Source: JAGXRK01 sp963804005
Lineage (GTDB): Bacteria > Bacteroidota > Ignavibacteria > Ignavibacteriales > Ignavibacteriaceae
Length of the DNA: 64,000 nt
Assembly: GCA_963804005.1 (NCBI GenBank)
Contig: CAWDOP010000011.1
Coordinates: forward strand, 1-64,000
Direction: 5' to 3'
In this document: positions 16,814 through 25,779 of the stretch, one piece after another
Position numbering within the stretch: the stretch's first letter is position 1
Layout: every line of letters starts with the position of its first letter
Made by a program: the position numbers and the translations under genes
Notes under the pieces: model-generated
Database searches by the model: none
The model's input: only the letters and a program-made list of their open reading frames with translations
Told to the model about the DNA's origin: nothing

Positions 16814-17617
16814 ATGGATTATTTTAGAAGGGGCACCACATTTAAAGACAGTGATGGTTTTAATGATATGAGGATGATTCGACCTATTAATGTAATAAAT
16901 AAAATAAATAACTCCTCACTTATACTCCAACCTTCTGAAGAAGTAAAAATAAGTGGGATTGATATTACATTTTTCAAACCAAATATCGTTTCTTTATTTG
17001 CTAATATTGCAAAAAGGGAATTAAAAAGCGCAAAGGATATTTTTAATAGAAGTCTTCACTCGAAGCTTGATCAAAATAAGAATGTGGATTTTACGAAAGA
17101 TGAAAATACGTTGCTGTTTGACTATTTCGAAAGAATTCAAATTTCTATAATTTCTATTTACACGGCTGTCGAAGCATTTGCTAATATAGCGATCCCAAAC
17201 GATTACAAAATCGAAAAAAAGAACAACAAAAATGTAACTGAGATTTGGAACAAACAAAATATTGAGCGATGGATGAATACAACCGAAAAGATTGGCGAGA
17301 TACTTCCATTGATTATGGGTATCGATAGTCCCAAGAAATTGAAAATTTGGAAAAACTTTAAAACTTTAGAAGAAGTTAGAAATGACATTATACATCCAAA
17401 AACTTCGGTTGATTCTAAGAAACTTGATATGAAATTTTTGGGGAAATTACTAACCGAAAAAATATTTGAGACAGTAGACGCCGGCTTTGGTATTATAAAA
17501 TATTTCTGTCAACAAGATAAACTTCACGCTTTTTTTCCAATGGGATTTTCTGAAATTCTCATTCAGAGGATAGAATTAGACAATTTCGATGAATATTTTG
17601 ATATAGTAAATGAATGA
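16814..17617 (+). CDS. Hypothetical protein with HEPN-like RxxxxH motif
   Basis: This 267-residue, Lys/Asn/Ile-rich protein is not one I recognise. It has no signal peptide or membrane segment. A helical stretch (YFERIQISIISIYTAVEAFANIAI, about 115-138) is followed by EEVRNDIIHPKT with R189 and H194. That is an R-x4-H pair preceded by a helix, the arrangement of HEPN ribonuclease-like domains, where N or D commonly follows R. HEPN proteins are frequent in toxin-antitoxin and defence loci, but no antitoxin partner is adjacent here. The codon content looks more AT-rich than its neighbours and the gene follows repeat copy 3, which suggests acquisition. The domain call is an inference from one motif. 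Confidence 0.6.
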   Translation: MDYFRRGTTFKDSDGFNDMRMIRPINVINKINNSSLILQPSEEVKISGIDITFFKPNIVSLFANIAKRELKSAKDIFNRSLHSKLDQNKNVDFTKDENTLLFDYFERIQISIISIYTAVEAFANIAIPNDYKIEKKNNKNVTEIWNKQNIERWMNTTEKIGEILPLIMGIDSPKKLKIWKNFKTLEEVRNDIIHPKTSVDSKKLDMKFLGKLLTEKIFETVDAGFGIIKYFCQQDKLHAFFPMGFSEILIQRIELDNFDEYFDIVNE

Positions 17618-17703
17618 AAAAATCTCACCAATGACTCAACCAAACTTATTTATTAACTATTAATTTGGGCTGTACTTTGCAATTCAGCTAAGTAATAAGA
17701 AAT

Positions 17704-18792
17704 ATGAATAACATTGAAAAACTCGGCTTCGATAATTGGTTTAAAGATAAAATTGATTTATCCCAAAACTCCGACTTTAAAATTGTAAGAGTAATAAGTG
17801 TAAACAAAAACAGCTTTGTTGTCTCAAACGGCGTAAAAGATATTTATGCAGAATTGACGGGAAAGTTTTTATTTAACTCCGAGGACTCGCTTGATCTGCC
17901 TGCTGTCGGCGATTGGGTTTATGCACAATTATTTGATGATGACTCGCTGGCAATTATTCACGATATTCTTCCGCGTAAAATCATTACTAAAAAGAAAAGC
18001 ATCAGGTAAAAAAGTTGATTATCAATTAATTGCAGCAAACATAGATACTGCAATAATTATGCAGTCGCTCGATTCCAATTTCAATTTACGAAGACTTGAA
18101 CGTTACCTCGTAATGATAAATGAGAGGCAAAATAACTCCTGCTTATACTTCTTAAGTAAAAGCGATCTTATAAGCGAAGATGAAATAGAAGAAAAGAAAA
18201 ATCAAATCCGTGAATATTTTACCTGATATAAAAATCTCATCTTTCAGCAACAACAGCTTAAGCGATGTTGAAAATATTAAAACTCTTCTTTGATCCATTT
18301 AAAACTTACTGCCTGCTAGGTTCATCCGGAGTTGGTAAAACAACTTTGCTTAATAATTTAATTCATCAGGAACTTTACAAAACGCAGCCAATAAGAGAGA
18401 AAGACGGAAGAGGAAAACACACCACCACTCGTCGCGAGCTTATCGTTCTGGAAAACGGAGCTATTATTATTGATAACCCGGGTATGCGTGAACTTGGTAT
18501 ACTTTCTAATGAATCTGGTATCGGCAGTACATTCAATGAAATTGATGAGTTGTCATCAAAGTGTCGATACAAAGATTGTACTCACACCGTTGAGGTTGGT
18601 TGTGCGGTGCTTGAAGCGTTGGAACGCGGAGAGATTTCTGAAGAGAGATATGAAAATTTCTTAAAGCTCTATAAAGAATCTCAATACAACGAAATGTCTT
18701 ACGTTGAAAAAAGACAGAAGGATAAAAAGTGGGGAAAGTTTTTTAAGTCTGCAATGAAAGAAATAAAAAACAGAAAAGACAGTTATAAGTAA
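17704..18792 (+). pseudogene. rsgA: Ribosome small-subunit GTPase RsgA, broken by at least three frame changes
   Basis: RsgA is a circularly permuted GTPase that aids 30S maturation. All parts can be read, but in different frames. An OB-fold region (17704 to about 17990: AELTGKF...LPAVGDWVYA...IHDILPRK) comes first. The next frame holds KRKASGKKVDYQLIAANID...SLDSNFNLRRLERYL (to about 18215). A third frame carries ILPDIKISSFSNNSLSDVENIKTLL (to about 18285). The last segment (18290-18792) has Walker A LGSSGVGKTTLLN, GRGKHTTTRREL, IDNPGMREL and the Cys/His zinc motif CRYKDCTHTVEVGC. The total span equals a normal RsgA, so only single-base indels are needed. It is either a young pseudogene or base-calling error. 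RsgA is dispensable in several bacteria, so loss is tolerable. Confidence 0.85.
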
Positions 18793-18801
18793 ATAAAAAT
18801 T

Positions 18802-19017
18802 TTATTCCAGTATTTCTTTAACCCGCCCTACTTCTCCTGTCTCAAGTCTTACCTTTGTTCCGTGCGGATGCTTCGGGGATTTTGCCTGCCTGCCGGCAAG
18901 GCAGGTCAGAATGTCTTTAACAACACCTTCGGTAAGCTTGCCTGTGCGCTGGTCATCTTTCATTACTATTTTTACTTGCATACCTATCTTAATATCTGCG
19001 CGTTTAATTTCATTCAT
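18802..19017 (-). CDS. ywbE: YwbE-family protein, copy with palindrome insertion
   Basis: This 71-residue member of the small YwbE family has GxxVKIVxKxDQRTGxLTEGxVKDIL and KSPKHPHGxKVRLETGEVGRVKEIL. Compared with its paralogue at 20176-20370 it carries seven extra residues (CLAGRQA) between DILT and KSPKHP. Those residues are encoded by a 21-bp stem-loop sequence. The function of the family is unknown. It converges with rsgA. The leader sequence upstream of the start (AGGATATTGATTA) is shared with the paralogue. Confidence 0.88.
   Translation of the reverse strand: MNEIKRADIKIGMQVKIVMKDDQRTGKLTEGVVKDILTCLAGRQAKSPKHPHGTKVRLETGEVGRVKEILE
18883..18905. repeat. Palindromic 21-bp element inserted inside ywbE
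   Basis: CCTGCCT (18885-18891) and AGGCAGG (18899-18905) pair around GCCGGCA, itself containing the palindrome GCCGGC. The bases 18883-18903 are exactly the 21 nt missing from the ywbE paralogue 1.3 kb away. The element is GC-rich in an AT-rich gene. Confidence 0.8.
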
Positions 19018-19215
19018 TAATCAATATCCTGTTTGGTTTAAAGCTGTTTTAGTATGTTGGTTACAAGATAGTATTATTTCTGAGCAATAATAAATTGCTT
19101 TATAATCAATAGGATATTCATTTTCTTTTTTGAAGTTTGCACTGGTAAATATTAGGAATTATTGGTGTATATATTTTTATATAGTTTATCATGATATAAA
19201 GTTATTTAATAATAT

Positions 19216-20133
19216 ATGGAATCCTTCTTAATCATTATATTAATATTCTCAATTCTGTTTCAGCTTTCTGCTGCTGCTTATGCTCTATACTTAATTAAAT
19301 ATACCGGCTTTAAATTTTCCTGGACTTTTATTTCTATCGCTCTGGTCCTAATGAGCTTCCGAAGGGCAATTCCCTTGTTTTCAACAATATCTAATACGGG
19401 TTACTCATTTGATCTGACAAACGAAATTATCGGCTTGATACTTTCAATTTTAATGCTTCTTGGAGTTAGCGGTATCGGATCAATTTTTATTGAAAGAAGA
19501 AATGCTGAAAAGAAAATCAGACAGCTGCTTAAAGAAAAAGAGCTTATTCTTAAGGAAGTTCACCATAGAATAAAAAACAATATGAGCAATATTTATGGAC
19601 TTATTGTTTTGCAAGCAGAATCGTTAACCGATCCGGAAGGGAAAAAAGCATTGGATGATACTGCAAATAGAGTCCTGGCAATGATGGCTTTGTATGAAGA
19701 ATTGTTTATTTCCGGGAATTATTCAGGGGTATCGACGAAAAATTATCTTCCGCTGTTAGTTGAAAAAATTATTTCCATTTTCTCAAACAGATCAATAGTA
19801 AAACTCAACATTACAATAGATGAGTGTAATATCGATCCTAAAAAACTTTCCAGCCTTGGATTGATACTTAATGAATTACTTACCAATATAATGAAATATG
19901 CATTCACGGGCAGGAATTCGGGCATAATAAACGTGGTTCTTGAAAACAATTCTAATAAAATCTTACTTACTATTCAGGATAATGGGAATGGCCTGCCTAA
20001 AGAAACTGATTTTAAAAATTCAACAGGCTTTGGACTTACTTTGGTTGAAATGTTGACTAAACAACTGGATGGAACAATTTCATTTGATGGATCAAATGGT
20101 ACTAAAATAGTCTTAGAATTTGATGCGAACTAA
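19216..20133 (+). CDS. Membrane sensor histidine kinase (HisKA_2 type)
   Basis: A 305-residue protein with two to three N-terminal membrane helices (about 5-27, 33-50 and 68-92). A short linker follows, then a HisKA_2 phosphoacceptor region LKEVHHRIKNNMSNIYGLIVLQ with the phosphorylatable His in EVHHRIKNN. The HATPase domain has an N box LILNELLTNIMKYAF, G1 IQDNGNGLP and G2 GFGLTLVEMLTKQLDG. There is no PAS domain or large periplasmic loop, so the signal may be membrane-borne. No response regulator is next to it, making it an orphan kinase. It lies between the two ywbE copies, which are transcribed towards and away from it on the other strand. Confidence 0.9.
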   Translation: MESFLIIILIFSILFQLSAAAYALYLIKYTGFKFSWTFISIALVLMSFRRAIPLFSTISNTGYSFDLTNEIIGLILSILMLLGVSGIGSIFIERRNAEKKIRQLLKEKELILKEVHHRIKNNMSNIYGLIVLQAESLTDPEGKKALDDTANRVLAMMALYEELFISGNYSGVSTKNYLPLLVEKIISIFSNRSIVKLNITIDECNIDPKKLSSLGLILNELLTNIMKYAFTGRNSGIINVVLENNSNKILLTIQDNGNGLPKETDFKNSTGFGLTLVEMLTKQLDGTISFDGSNGTKIVLEFDAN

Positions 20134-20175
20134 TGTTGATTACCTCTATTTCATCATCAACGCAAATATAAAATT

Positions 20176-20370
20176 CTATTCAAGTATTTCCTTAACACGT
20201 CCAACTTCACCCGTCTCAAGTCGAACCTTTATTCCGTGTGGGTGCTTGGGAGATTTAGTAAGGATATCTTTTACAAATCCTTCGGTAAGTGCACCTGTTC
20301 GTTGATCTTCTTTAATTACTATTTTAACATGCGCGCCGGTTTTCACATCAGTGTGTTTAATTTTATTCAT
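20176..20370 (-). CDS. ywbE: YwbE-family protein, uninterrupted copy
   Basis: A 64-residue YwbE protein with the canonical length and the uninterrupted DILTKSPKHPHG junction. It is very similar to the copy at 18802-19017 (C-terminal VRLETGEVGRVKEILE identical), and the first ~15 bases upstream of the start codon also match. The two genes therefore look like a recent duplication that straddles the histidine kinase gene. Function unknown. Confidence 0.9.
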   Translation of the reverse strand: MNKIKHTDVKTGAHVKIVIKEDQRTGALTEGFVKDILTKSPKHPHGIKVRLETGEVGRVKEILE

Positions 20371-20535
20371 TAATCAATATCCTATTTGAGTAAATTGAAT
20401 AACTTTTTATTCTCCTAACAATTCTATGTTAAATTAAAGTTATATAATGCTATCTCAAATAAATTATATTGATGCTTGCTTATAACGCTTACAGTATATT
20501 TGCTCCTCAATTTATTATCGGAATTATTAGAACGT

Positions 20536-22422
20536 ATGCCGGATAATGTTACTCCTGTTATTTTAACCGCATTGGAATTAGAAGTTCACTTCGGCGAACA
20601 GATCATTCTTGATAAAGCTTCATTAAGTGTTCACGAGGGAGACCGTATCGGCTTAGTGGGAAAAAACGGTGCCGGGAAATCTACATTTCTAAAAATTATT
20701 TCGGGGTTAATGGCTCCGGATTCAGGTGAAGTAGCGAAGAAAAAAAATCTCGTTACCGGATTTCTGCGGCAGGAATTTTATTTGGATGAATCATTAAACG
20801 TTTATGAAAATATTCTTTCAGGGGCACTAGCTGAAACAAATTTAATTAAAGAATACGAGAGCGCTCCATTTGACGCTCCCAACAAACATCATCTTGAAGT
20901 GATGATTTTGCAAATGGACTCGTGGAATCTTGATAAACGAATTAATTCTCTTATCCAGGCATTAAATGCACCTGAGGCAACTAGAAACATTACAACGCTT
21001 TCTGGTGGAGAAAAGCGGCGTGTTGCACTCTGCCAGGCATTGATATCTAAACCCGACCTGTTGATACTTGATGAACCGACAAATCATCTTGATACAAAAG
21101 CTATCGAATGGCTCGAAAATTTTCTTGCCGGGTACAATGGCACATGTATCTTTGTAACTCACGACCGTTATTTCCTTGATAGAATTGCAAACAGAATAGT
21201 TGAATTGGCATCAGGCACTTTCTATTCACACCAGGGAAATTATACAGAATATCTTATCAATAAAACCGAACGTCAGGTAATTAAAGAAGTTGAAGAACGT
21301 AAGAGACAAATGTTTTTGAAACGCGAACTTGAATGGGTGAGGCGTGGACCAAAAGCCAGAAGAACAAAATCGAAAAGCAGGCTTGATAATTTTTATGACG
21401 TGTCTTCACAATCGAATGATGATGTTGAGTTGAATGTTGAACTTATCATTCCGCCTGCTGAACGGTTAGGAAAGAAAGTTGTTAAATTAAAGAATGTCGG
21501 GATTCAGCTTGGCGGGAAAATTCTTTTCGAAAAATTTGATTTTATTTTTGAGGCAGGAAAGAAAATCGGGGTTGTTGGGCAAAATGGTACAGGAAAGACA
21601 ACTCTTCTCAAAATAATTTTAGGGGTATTAAGTCCATCTAAAGGAAAAATTGAAGTTGGTGAAACCACCCAGTTTAATTATGTCGATCAGGCAAGGCTTT
21701 TATTGAATGACGAGGACTCTGTTATTAATGCAATTGGTGAAGGAAGTGAAACAATCAAATTCGGCAAATATCAATTAAGTATCTGGACATACTTAAGAAG
21801 GTTCCTTTTTACCGACGACAGAATAAATACACAAGTAAGCAGGCTTTCAGGCGGAGAAAAAAGCAGGCTAACACTTGCCAAAATTTTGTGTGCCGGCGGG
21901 AATTTTCTTATGCTTGATGAACCGACTAATGACCTTGATCTTCCAACATTGAGAATTCTTGAAGAGGCATTAATGGCTTTTGAAGGATGTGTTATAGTTG
22001 TTAGTCACGACAGATATTTTCTCAACCGTGTGTGCAACGGCATACTTGCTTTAGAAGGTAATGGAGAAATTTATTACAGCGAAGGTGACTATGATTATTA
22101 TAGAGAAAAAAGAAGTCGGCGGGTCAGAGAAGAAGAACTGTCAAAACCAAAACAGAAAAAAGAAGACTTACGGATTAAGCCAAAACAAAAAAAATTAAGC
22201 TATAAGGATTCTCTTGAGTTCGAATCGATTGAAGAAAAAATAATTGAGGCTGAATCAGAAGTTGAGAGAATTGAAAAAATATTTGCCTCGCCGGAATTTT
22301 ATGAAAAGTATGCAGCTCAAACAAATCAACTTAATCTTCAGCTTGATAAAGCAAAAGAAAAGGTGAAGATACTTTATATAAGATGGGAGGAGCTGGAGAG
22401 GAAGAAAAAGGGACTTTCTTAG
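20536..22422 (+). CDS. ABC-F family ATPase (Uup-like)
   Basis: A 628-residue soluble protein with two ABC domains and no membrane segments. The first domain has Walker A GKNGAGKST, signature LSGGEKRR and Walker B LLILDEPTNHLD. The second has GQNGTGKTT, LSGGEKSR and FLMLDEPTNDLD. The inter-domain linker is basic, and a C-terminal coiled coil (about 560-628, rich in K and E) matches the Uup type. Such proteins act on ribosomes or DNA structures rather than in transport. I prefer the ATG at 20536 over an in-frame TTG at 20476, because the extra residues do not align with the family. Confidence 0.92.
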   Translation: MPDNVTPVILTALELEVHFGEQIILDKASLSVHEGDRIGLVGKNGAGKSTFLKIISGLMAPDSGEVAKKKNLVTGFLRQEFYLDESLNVYENILSGALAETNLIKEYESAPFDAPNKHHLEVMILQMDSWNLDKRINSLIQALNAPEATRNITTLSGGEKRRVALCQALISKPDLLILDEPTNHLDTKAIEWLENFLAGYNGTCIFVTHDRYFLDRIANRIVELASGTFYSHQGNYTEYLINKTERQVIKEVEERKRQMFLKRELEWVRRGPKARRTKSKSRLDNFYDVSSQSNDDVELNVELIIPPAERLGKKVVKLKNVGIQLGGKILFEKFDFIFEAGKKIGVVGQNGTGKTTLLKIILGVLSPSKGKIEVGETTQFNYVDQARLLLNDEDSVINAIGEGSETIKFGKYQLSIWTYLRRFLFTDDRINTQVSRLSGGEKSRLTLAKILCAGGNFLMLDEPTNDLDLPTLRILEEALMAFEGCVIVVSHDRYFLNRVCNGILALEGNGEIYYSEGDYDYYREKRSRRVREEELSKPKQKKEDLRIKPKQKKLSYKDSLEFESIEEKIIEAESEVERIEKIFASPEFYEKYAAQTNQLNLQLDKAKEKVKILYIRWEELERKKKGLS

Positions 22423-22613
22423 ACATAAATTTTCCTCCTTCTTTTTGCAGGTAGCTCTGTGAATGGAGATTAAATTAAGCCCAATGTTGCCGAAAGAGTT
22501 GTGCTGGTGTTTACTAAGTAGATAATTGATACTGGATTCTTGGTGCGGAAAATAAAATTTTCTCTAAATCTTTGGGGATTTCTACTGCGGTTTTTAGTTT
22601 TGTGAAAATATCT

Positions 22614-22633
22614 GGGGCTTTGGAAAAAGCCCC
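22614..22633 (-). terminator. Hairpin after the creD-like gene
   Basis: GGGGCTTT and AAAGCCCC form an 8-bp perfect stem with a 4-nt loop just beyond the stop codon of the minus-strand creD-like gene. The T-tract after it on that strand is weak (AGATATTTTC). The rest of 22423-22638 shows nothing I can identify. Confidence 0.55.
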
Positions 22634-22638
22634 AACTA

Positions 22639-23940
22639 TTAATTTGTTTCGGTGGTTGTTTGTCCTTTCAGCACTTCAAACCAATTTATTTTTCTTGTAA
22701 AAAACATTATTGCGGCAAGAATTAGAAACAGGGCGATGTTACCAAGCAGCAACGAGTAATCCTGCAGCTGCAGCAGAACATAAACAAATCCATAAAATGA
22801 TGTCAGCATCGCAGTAATTGATAAAAATATTTTACGGCTTCTAAATATGCTCTGAGTATAAAAACCGATAAGACTTATCACAAGAACACCCGATATTAAA
22901 TATGAATATTGAAAGCGAATATATTCAGACAAAGACAACAGTAATGAATAGAAAATTATTAGTGCCAATCCAATTAACATATATTGAATCGGGTGAATGG
23001 CTTTCCCGCTGAAAACTTCAACAAAGAAAAAACTTACAAAGGTTAATATGATAATAAGCAAACCATATTTTGAAGATCGCATTGCCTGTTGGTATTCATC
23101 GGCGGGAATGTAAAACTTTAGACCGAATTTATCATTAAATATATTTTGCGTTGTTTGATTCCATTCCTGCGGGAACTCTCTGTTAAAGTGATTCACGTTC
23201 CACGAAGCAGTAAAACCTTTATCACTGATATTTCTTTCTGCAGGAAGAAAATTTCCAATAAATGCCGGATTACTCCACGTTGACGTAACGTTCACTTCTG
23301 TACTTTTCCCCATGGGAACAAAATTAAGATCATCAACACCGTTTAATGAAAGGTTGATTTCAAATGAACCGAGTGGCTTGTCTTTGTTAATTGCTATCAC
23401 TGAATGAAACCCATTCGTAAAAATGTTTTTCTCTTTCAGGCCGGGATCAATGCGCTGCACAACATCATCCCACTTAAGAACAATATTTTGCTGAATTCCT
23501 TTTGGATCATCTACGTTGAAGGACAAATAAACTTCTTCAAGGTTTGGATCATAAAGTTTGTCTTTCATCGTTTGGAGATCAAAGTTTCCTTTAATAATCA
23601 AGTCGGATTTATAGACAATTGCAGAGTAAATTCCGCGGTATCTTTTTTCAGGAATGACCTTCGCTTCTATAGATAAATTTTCGGGCAAATAAAAGCTTCT
23701 TCTTCTCGATTCCACTTTATTCCCGCCTTTATTTGTTTTTTCATGTTTGGTTACTACAGTTATTATTGGTCCGGCGATTGTTTGTGGACCCGCCCAGCTT
23801 TTGCTTATTTCTTTTACGGCTTCATTTCTGTAAGCCTGTCTTTCATAGATGAGAGATTGAATCATCCATAATGGAATTAATAATGCGATGATAAGCCCTG
23901 CAACAAGAATGATGCGGAGTGTGACTGATTCTTTTTTCAA
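22639..23940 (-). CDS. creD: CreD-like inner membrane protein
   Basis: A 433-residue protein with one N-terminal membrane helix (LRIILVAGLIIALLIPLWMI). A large extracytoplasmic domain follows with AGPIITV and YLPENLSIEAKVIPEKRYRGIYSAIVY, as in CreD. About five C-terminal helices come next, including SFFFVEVFSGKAIHPIQYMLIGLALIIFYSLLLSLSEY, the strongly conserved CreD segment. In E. coli CreD belongs to the CreBC regulon; here no creB or creC is adjacent. The start is TTG with AGGAGA upstream. Confidence 0.9.
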   Translation of the reverse strand: MKKESVTLRIILVAGLIIALLIPLWMIQSLIYERQAYRNEAVKEISKSWAGPQTIAGPIITVVTKHEKTNKGGNKVESRRRSFYLPENLSIEAKVIPEKRYRGIYSAIVYKSDLIIKGNFDLQTMKDKLYDPNLEEVYLSFNVDDPKGIQQNIVLKWDDVVQRIDPGLKEKNIFTNGFHSVIAINKDKPLGSFEINLSLNGVDDLNFVPMGKSTEVNVTSTWSNPAFIGNFLPAERNISDKGFTASWNVNHFNREFPQEWNQTTQNIFNDKFGLKFYIPADEYQQAMRSSKYGLLIIILTFVSFFFVEVFSGKAIHPIQYMLIGLALIIFYSLLLSLSEYIRFQYSYLISGVLVISLIGFYTQSIFRSRKIFLSITAMLTSFYGFVYVLLQLQDYSLLLGNIALFLILAAIMFFTRKINWFEVLKGQTTTETN

Positions 23941-24193
23941 TATGTCTCCTTCGTATTTGTTAGTTGAGAGAAAAAAGAATCAAGTATTTATGTTGTTGCC
24001 TTTAAATGAGTTTTTTGAGATACAATCTATTAGACTAATCTGCAATCTAATATGTTTTATATAATTCAGGGCAAATAATTAAGCACCATCTTTTGTATGG
24101 TTGTTAATAAATGTTCATGGTTTGGTTATTTTATCCATGTTCTTTTATAAAGATAATTATCAAAACAATTTTAACATAAAAGATTCTCCCGCT

Positions 24194-25126
24194 ATGAAAA
24201 TAATATCTTTGCTTATCTTTTTAATTAATAGCTTTCTCCTTTCTCAAACCATTGAAGTTCCGTCTTATTATAAGGTCGAAGAGAGCTTTTCACAAGATTT
24301 ATACAACATCATCCTTGAGCTTGAACTTGAAAAAAACTTTGATGTTGGTGAAGATGGTATAGAACAAATTTCGTTTGCAGTCATTGATTTAACGGGGGAT
24401 CAGCCCGTACTTGGGGGAGTGAATTATGATAATTTCATTTATCCCGCATCTGTTTATAAAATGTATGTTGCCGCTGAAATATTAAACCAGGTTTCACAAA
24501 GTAAGTATTCTTTATATGACGAACATATTGTGAGCGGACATAATGCCGTTGACAGATCAAAAGGTATAAAATCTGATCCGCGGCCCCTTTTAAAAGAATC
24601 TGATACTGTTACCATACATTATCTTCTCGATCTAATGATTACCCGAAGTGATAATGCTTCCGCCAATTGTTTAATTGACGTTGCAGGAAGACCAAATATA
24701 GATTCTCTCCTACACTATTATGGGTGGTATGGAAGTGAGGTAACCAGAAAGTTTTTGAAAAGAGCTTTTGAAGATCCGGGGTATGAGAATGTCCGAGGAA
24801 CAGAAACCTGCGCCCTGCACGCCGCTGACCTTATGTACAGGATTTACACAAATAAACTTGTCAATCCCTGGGTAAGTATGCAGATGAAGGCTCTGCTGGG
24901 TAGTCAATTAGATAAATCAAAAATTGCGGCGGGACTTCCTTTAAATGCTATGTATTATAATAAAACCGGATGGTTTTCATATTGGACAAATGATGTTGGT
25001 ATTGTTGACGATGGAAAAATTAAATATATAATTGCCTGTTTTATGCCGCTTGGAGAAAATGATGCTCTTCCAAAGTTCAAAGAACTTTCTTCAAGAGTGT
25101 ATGAATTAATGAGATCACGAAACTAA
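24194..25126 (+). CDS. Secreted class A beta-lactamase-fold serine hydrolase
   Basis: This 310-residue protein has a cleavable leader (MKIISLLIFLINSFLLSQ). All three active-site motifs of the class A fold are present: S86-V-Y-K89 (SxxK), S152-D153-N154 (SDN) and K257-T258-G259 (KTG). The spacing fits class A, but the omega-loop Glu motif is not recognisable and sequence elsewhere is divergent. It may be a housekeeping serine hydrolase rather than a resistance enzyme. I chose the ATG at 24194 since the signal peptide begins there; an upstream in-frame start exists at 24101. Confidence 0.85.
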   Translation: MKIISLLIFLINSFLLSQTIEVPSYYKVEESFSQDLYNIILELELEKNFDVGEDGIEQISFAVIDLTGDQPVLGGVNYDNFIYPASVYKMYVAAEILNQVSQSKYSLYDEHIVSGHNAVDRSKGIKSDPRPLLKESDTVTIHYLLDLMITRSDNASANCLIDVAGRPNIDSLLHYYGWYGSEVTRKFLKRAFEDPGYENVRGTETCALHAADLMYRIYTNKLVNPWVSMQMKALLGSQLDKSKIAAGLPLNAMYYNKTGWFSYWTNDVGIVDDGKIKYIIACFMPLGENDALPKFKELSSRVYELMRSRN

Positions 25127-25168
25127 TTTGATAAAAACATTTTTAATAAAACCTGCTGAGGAAATTTT

Positions 25169-25684
25169 ATGCAGCCATCAGAAATAAGCCTGTTATTACA
25201 ACATATGAAATGGGCAGATGCCGAAGTGTGGAAAAAAGTTTTAAGTGTTTCTGCTTCGGAAAAAGACGAAAGAATAAAGAAATTACTTTACCATCTTCAC
25301 CAGGTTCAATATGCGTTTTATTATATCTGGAATGACCAGCAGCTTGATATCCCCAAACCTGAAGAATTTACAGATCTCAAATCTATTGCAAAGTGGGGCT
25401 GTGATTATCAAACAATGCTTGATGTTTTTTTGGCTTCATCCCATGGTAATGATGTGAAAAAAACTGTTGATATCCCATGGTCAAAATTTTTAGAAAGAAG
25501 AATTGGGCAAAAAATTGTTCCTGCTACTTTAGAAGAAACTATGTTGCAGGTTGCTTCACACAGCACTTATCATCGCGCACAAATTAATGCTCGCTTTCGT
25601 GAGCTTGGTGGAGAACCCCCAATGGTTGATTTTATCACTTGGGTTTGGTTTGGCAAACCTGCCGCAGAATGGGATTTTATTTAA
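25169..25684 (+). CDS. DinB-family protein
   Basis: A 171-residue four-helix bundle protein of the DinB/YfiT superfamily, members of which bind a divalent metal through three His and often act as thiol S-transferases. Visible ligand candidates are the His residues in LLYHLHQVQYAF and the C-terminal HSTYHRAQINARFRELGGEPP, the usual HxxxHR pattern. The C-terminal DFITWVW is typical. It lies 42 bases after the beta-lactamase-fold gene and may be co-transcribed. Confidence 0.85.
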   Translation: MQPSEISLLLQHMKWADAEVWKKVLSVSASEKDERIKKLLYHLHQVQYAFYYIWNDQQLDIPKPEEFTDLKSIAKWGCDYQTMLDVFLASSHGNDVKKTVDIPWSKFLERRIGQKIVPATLEETMLQVASHSTYHRAQINARFRELGGEPPMVDFITWVWFGKPAAEWDFI

Positions 25685-25779
25685 TCACAGAATTATTAAT
25701 TTATGCTTTGAATTCTACACTGTAACTTTCTTAGTTTTAAGCAGTTCTCATAACTATTTTTTAATTCAAGGAGAAAATC

